Below, in pieces: positions 5,043-5,909 of a stretch of 5,909 nt of DNA. Under the pieces are notes generated by a model. The model was not told where the DNA came from and did no database searches. It saw only the letters and a list, made by a program, of their open reading frames with translations. The DNA comes from Pseudomonas sp. (GTDB lineage Bacteria; Pseudomonadota; Gammaproteobacteria; Pseudomonadales; Pseudomonadaceae). Both the position numbers and the translations under genes were made by a program. The stretch lies in contig DNMQ01000247.1 of the NCBI GenBank assembly GCA_003488145.1, positions 1 to 5,909 on the forward strand, given 5' to 3'. The stretch's first letter is position 1, and each line of letters begins with the position of its first letter.

Positions 5043-5909
5043 TCAGTGCCCTTCGAGCAGCGCCACCGCCTGATCGAGCAGCGCAAGGGGGTTGCTCGTC
5101 TTGTGGATGTCCACCGAGAGCAGCTGACGGAAGCGCCGCGCGCCGGGAAAGCCCTGGCCCAAACCGAGCACATGACGGGTGATGTGATGCATCGCGCCAC
5201 CGTCGCTCAAGTGGTGCTCAATGTAGGGTCGCATATTGCGTAGAGCCTGTGCCCGGCTGATCACCGGCGCTTCGCTACCGAACAGCTCCCGGTCGACGCG
5301 GGCCAGCAGATAGGGGTTGTGGTAGGCCTCGCGCCCTAGCATGACGCCATCGAAGGTTTCTAGGTGCGCGCGGCACTCGTCCAGCGTCTTGATGCCGCCG
5401 TTGAGGATGATCTCGAGGTCCGGGAAGTCCTTCTTCAGCTGCGCGGCGATGTCGTAACGCAATGGCGGCACCTCACGGTTCTGCTTCGGTGACAGCCCTT
5501 CGAGGATTGCTATGCGCGCGTGCACGGTGAAACTGCGGCATCCGGCGTCGCGAACCTGACCGACGAAATCGCACAGCTCGGCATAGCTGTCGCGCCCGTT
5601 GATGCCAATGCGGTGCTTGACGGTGACCTCGACGCCCACTGTATCGCGCATTGCCTTTACGCAATCAGCCACCAGTGACGGGTGGCCCATCAGGCAGGCG
5701 CCGATCATGTTGTTCTGCACCCGATCGCTGGGGCAGCCGACGTTGAGATTTACCTCGTCGTAACCCGCGGCCTCGGCGAGCTTCGCGCACGCCGCCAGAT
5801 CGCCCGGCACACTGCCACCCAGCTGCAGCGCCAGCGGATGTTCGGTCTCGTCGTAACGCAGAAACCGCGCCGTATCGCCATGCAGCAGCGCGCCGGTCGT
5901 CACCATCTC
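5043..5909 (-). CDS. dusA: DusA, tRNA-dihydrouridine synthase (N-terminus outside window)
   Basis: DusA reduces uridines 20 and 20a in the tRNA D-loop to dihydrouridine, using FMN and NADPH. The frame runs open to the right edge: the codon before the internal Met (5904-5906) is Glu, giving EMVTTGA, a conserved internal motif, so the true start lies beyond 5909. By comparison with E. coli DusA about 25-45 residues are missing. Counting from that Met, visible landmarks are ALQLGG (26-31, FMN pocket), [12 protein letters not shown] (53-64), the catalytic proton-donor Cys71 in GACLM (codon 5694-5696), TVKHRIGI (95-102), VHAR (128-131), GLSPKQNRE (137-145), LNGGI (168-172) and DGVMLGREA (186-194). 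The HITRH-LGL-QG-PGAR pattern at 241-258 belongs to the C-terminal tRNA-binding helical domain and favours DusA over DusB or DusC. The C-terminal end is intact. The product is certain at family level. Confidence 0.96.
   Translation of the reverse strand, partial: EMVTTGALLHGDTARFLRYDETEHPLALQLGGSVPGDLAACAKLAEAAGYDEVNLNVGCPSDRVQNNMIGACLMGHPSLVADCVKAMRDTVGVEVTVKHRIGINGRDSYAELCDFVGQVRDAGCRSFTVHARIAILEGLSPKQNREVPPLRYDIAAQLKKDFPDLEIILNGGIKTLDECRAHLETFDGVMLGREAYHNPYLLARVDRELFGSEAPVISRAQALRNMRPYIEHHLSDGGAMHHITRHVLGLGQGFPGARRFRQLLSVDIHKTSNPLALLDQAVALLEGH

Overview
The window looks like an ordinary chromosomal segment of a gamma-proteobacterium in the Pseudomonadaceae (Pseudomonas or a close relative such as Stutzerimonas). 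The reasons are the GC-rich coding with a strong G/C third-position bias, the protein sequences themselves, and a gene order (queF, DUF4404 gene, mlaA, pilZ-domain gene, rssB-type regulator, STAS protein, tal, dusA) that I recall from the Pseudomonas aeruginosa PA2806-PA2795 region. The genus is an inference; no search was run.

Layout. Bases 2-550 are the 3' two-thirds of queF (queuosine precursor reductase) on the plus strand, cut by the left edge. It converges on a small DUF4404 gene (590-856, minus), with a hairpin between the two. A 229-base intergenic region (857-1085) holds two inverted repeats and a likely promoter for mlaA/vacJ (1086-1787, plus). mlaA converges on a PilZ-domain gene (1827-2126, minus) across a GC-rich hairpin. 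A 194-base divergent promoter region (2127-2320) separates pilZ from an rssB-rssC type operon (2321-3505 and 3502-3984, plus, 4-base overlap). rssC meets tal (3985-4911, minus) with no gap: one TGATCA palindrome provides both stop codons. A 131-base gap with a hairpin and a possible promoter separates tal from dusA (5043-5909, minus), which is cut by the right edge.

How the genes relate. queF and dusA, at the two ends, are both tRNA-modification genes (queuosine and dihydrouridine) but are far apart and on opposite strands, so no operon is implied. mlaA belongs to outer-membrane lipid-asymmetry maintenance. The regulatory core is the pilZ / rssB-rssC divergon: a c-di-GMP receptor domain next to a response regulator that carries a PP2C-type phosphatase with its metal-binding aspartates, coupled to a STAS anti-sigma-antagonist-like protein. 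It is read as a general-stress / RpoS-control module with a partner-switching character. tal is central pentose-phosphate metabolism.

No mobile element, CRISPR array, tRNA, rRNA or sign of recent transfer was seen. No stretch of more than 300 bases lacks a gene. I do not see a wholly undescribed system; the items most worth a second look are the phosphatase-STAS pair without a visible kinase, the cysteine-free MlaA, the CPEC-bearing tail of the STAS protein, and the gapless shared stop between rssC and tal.
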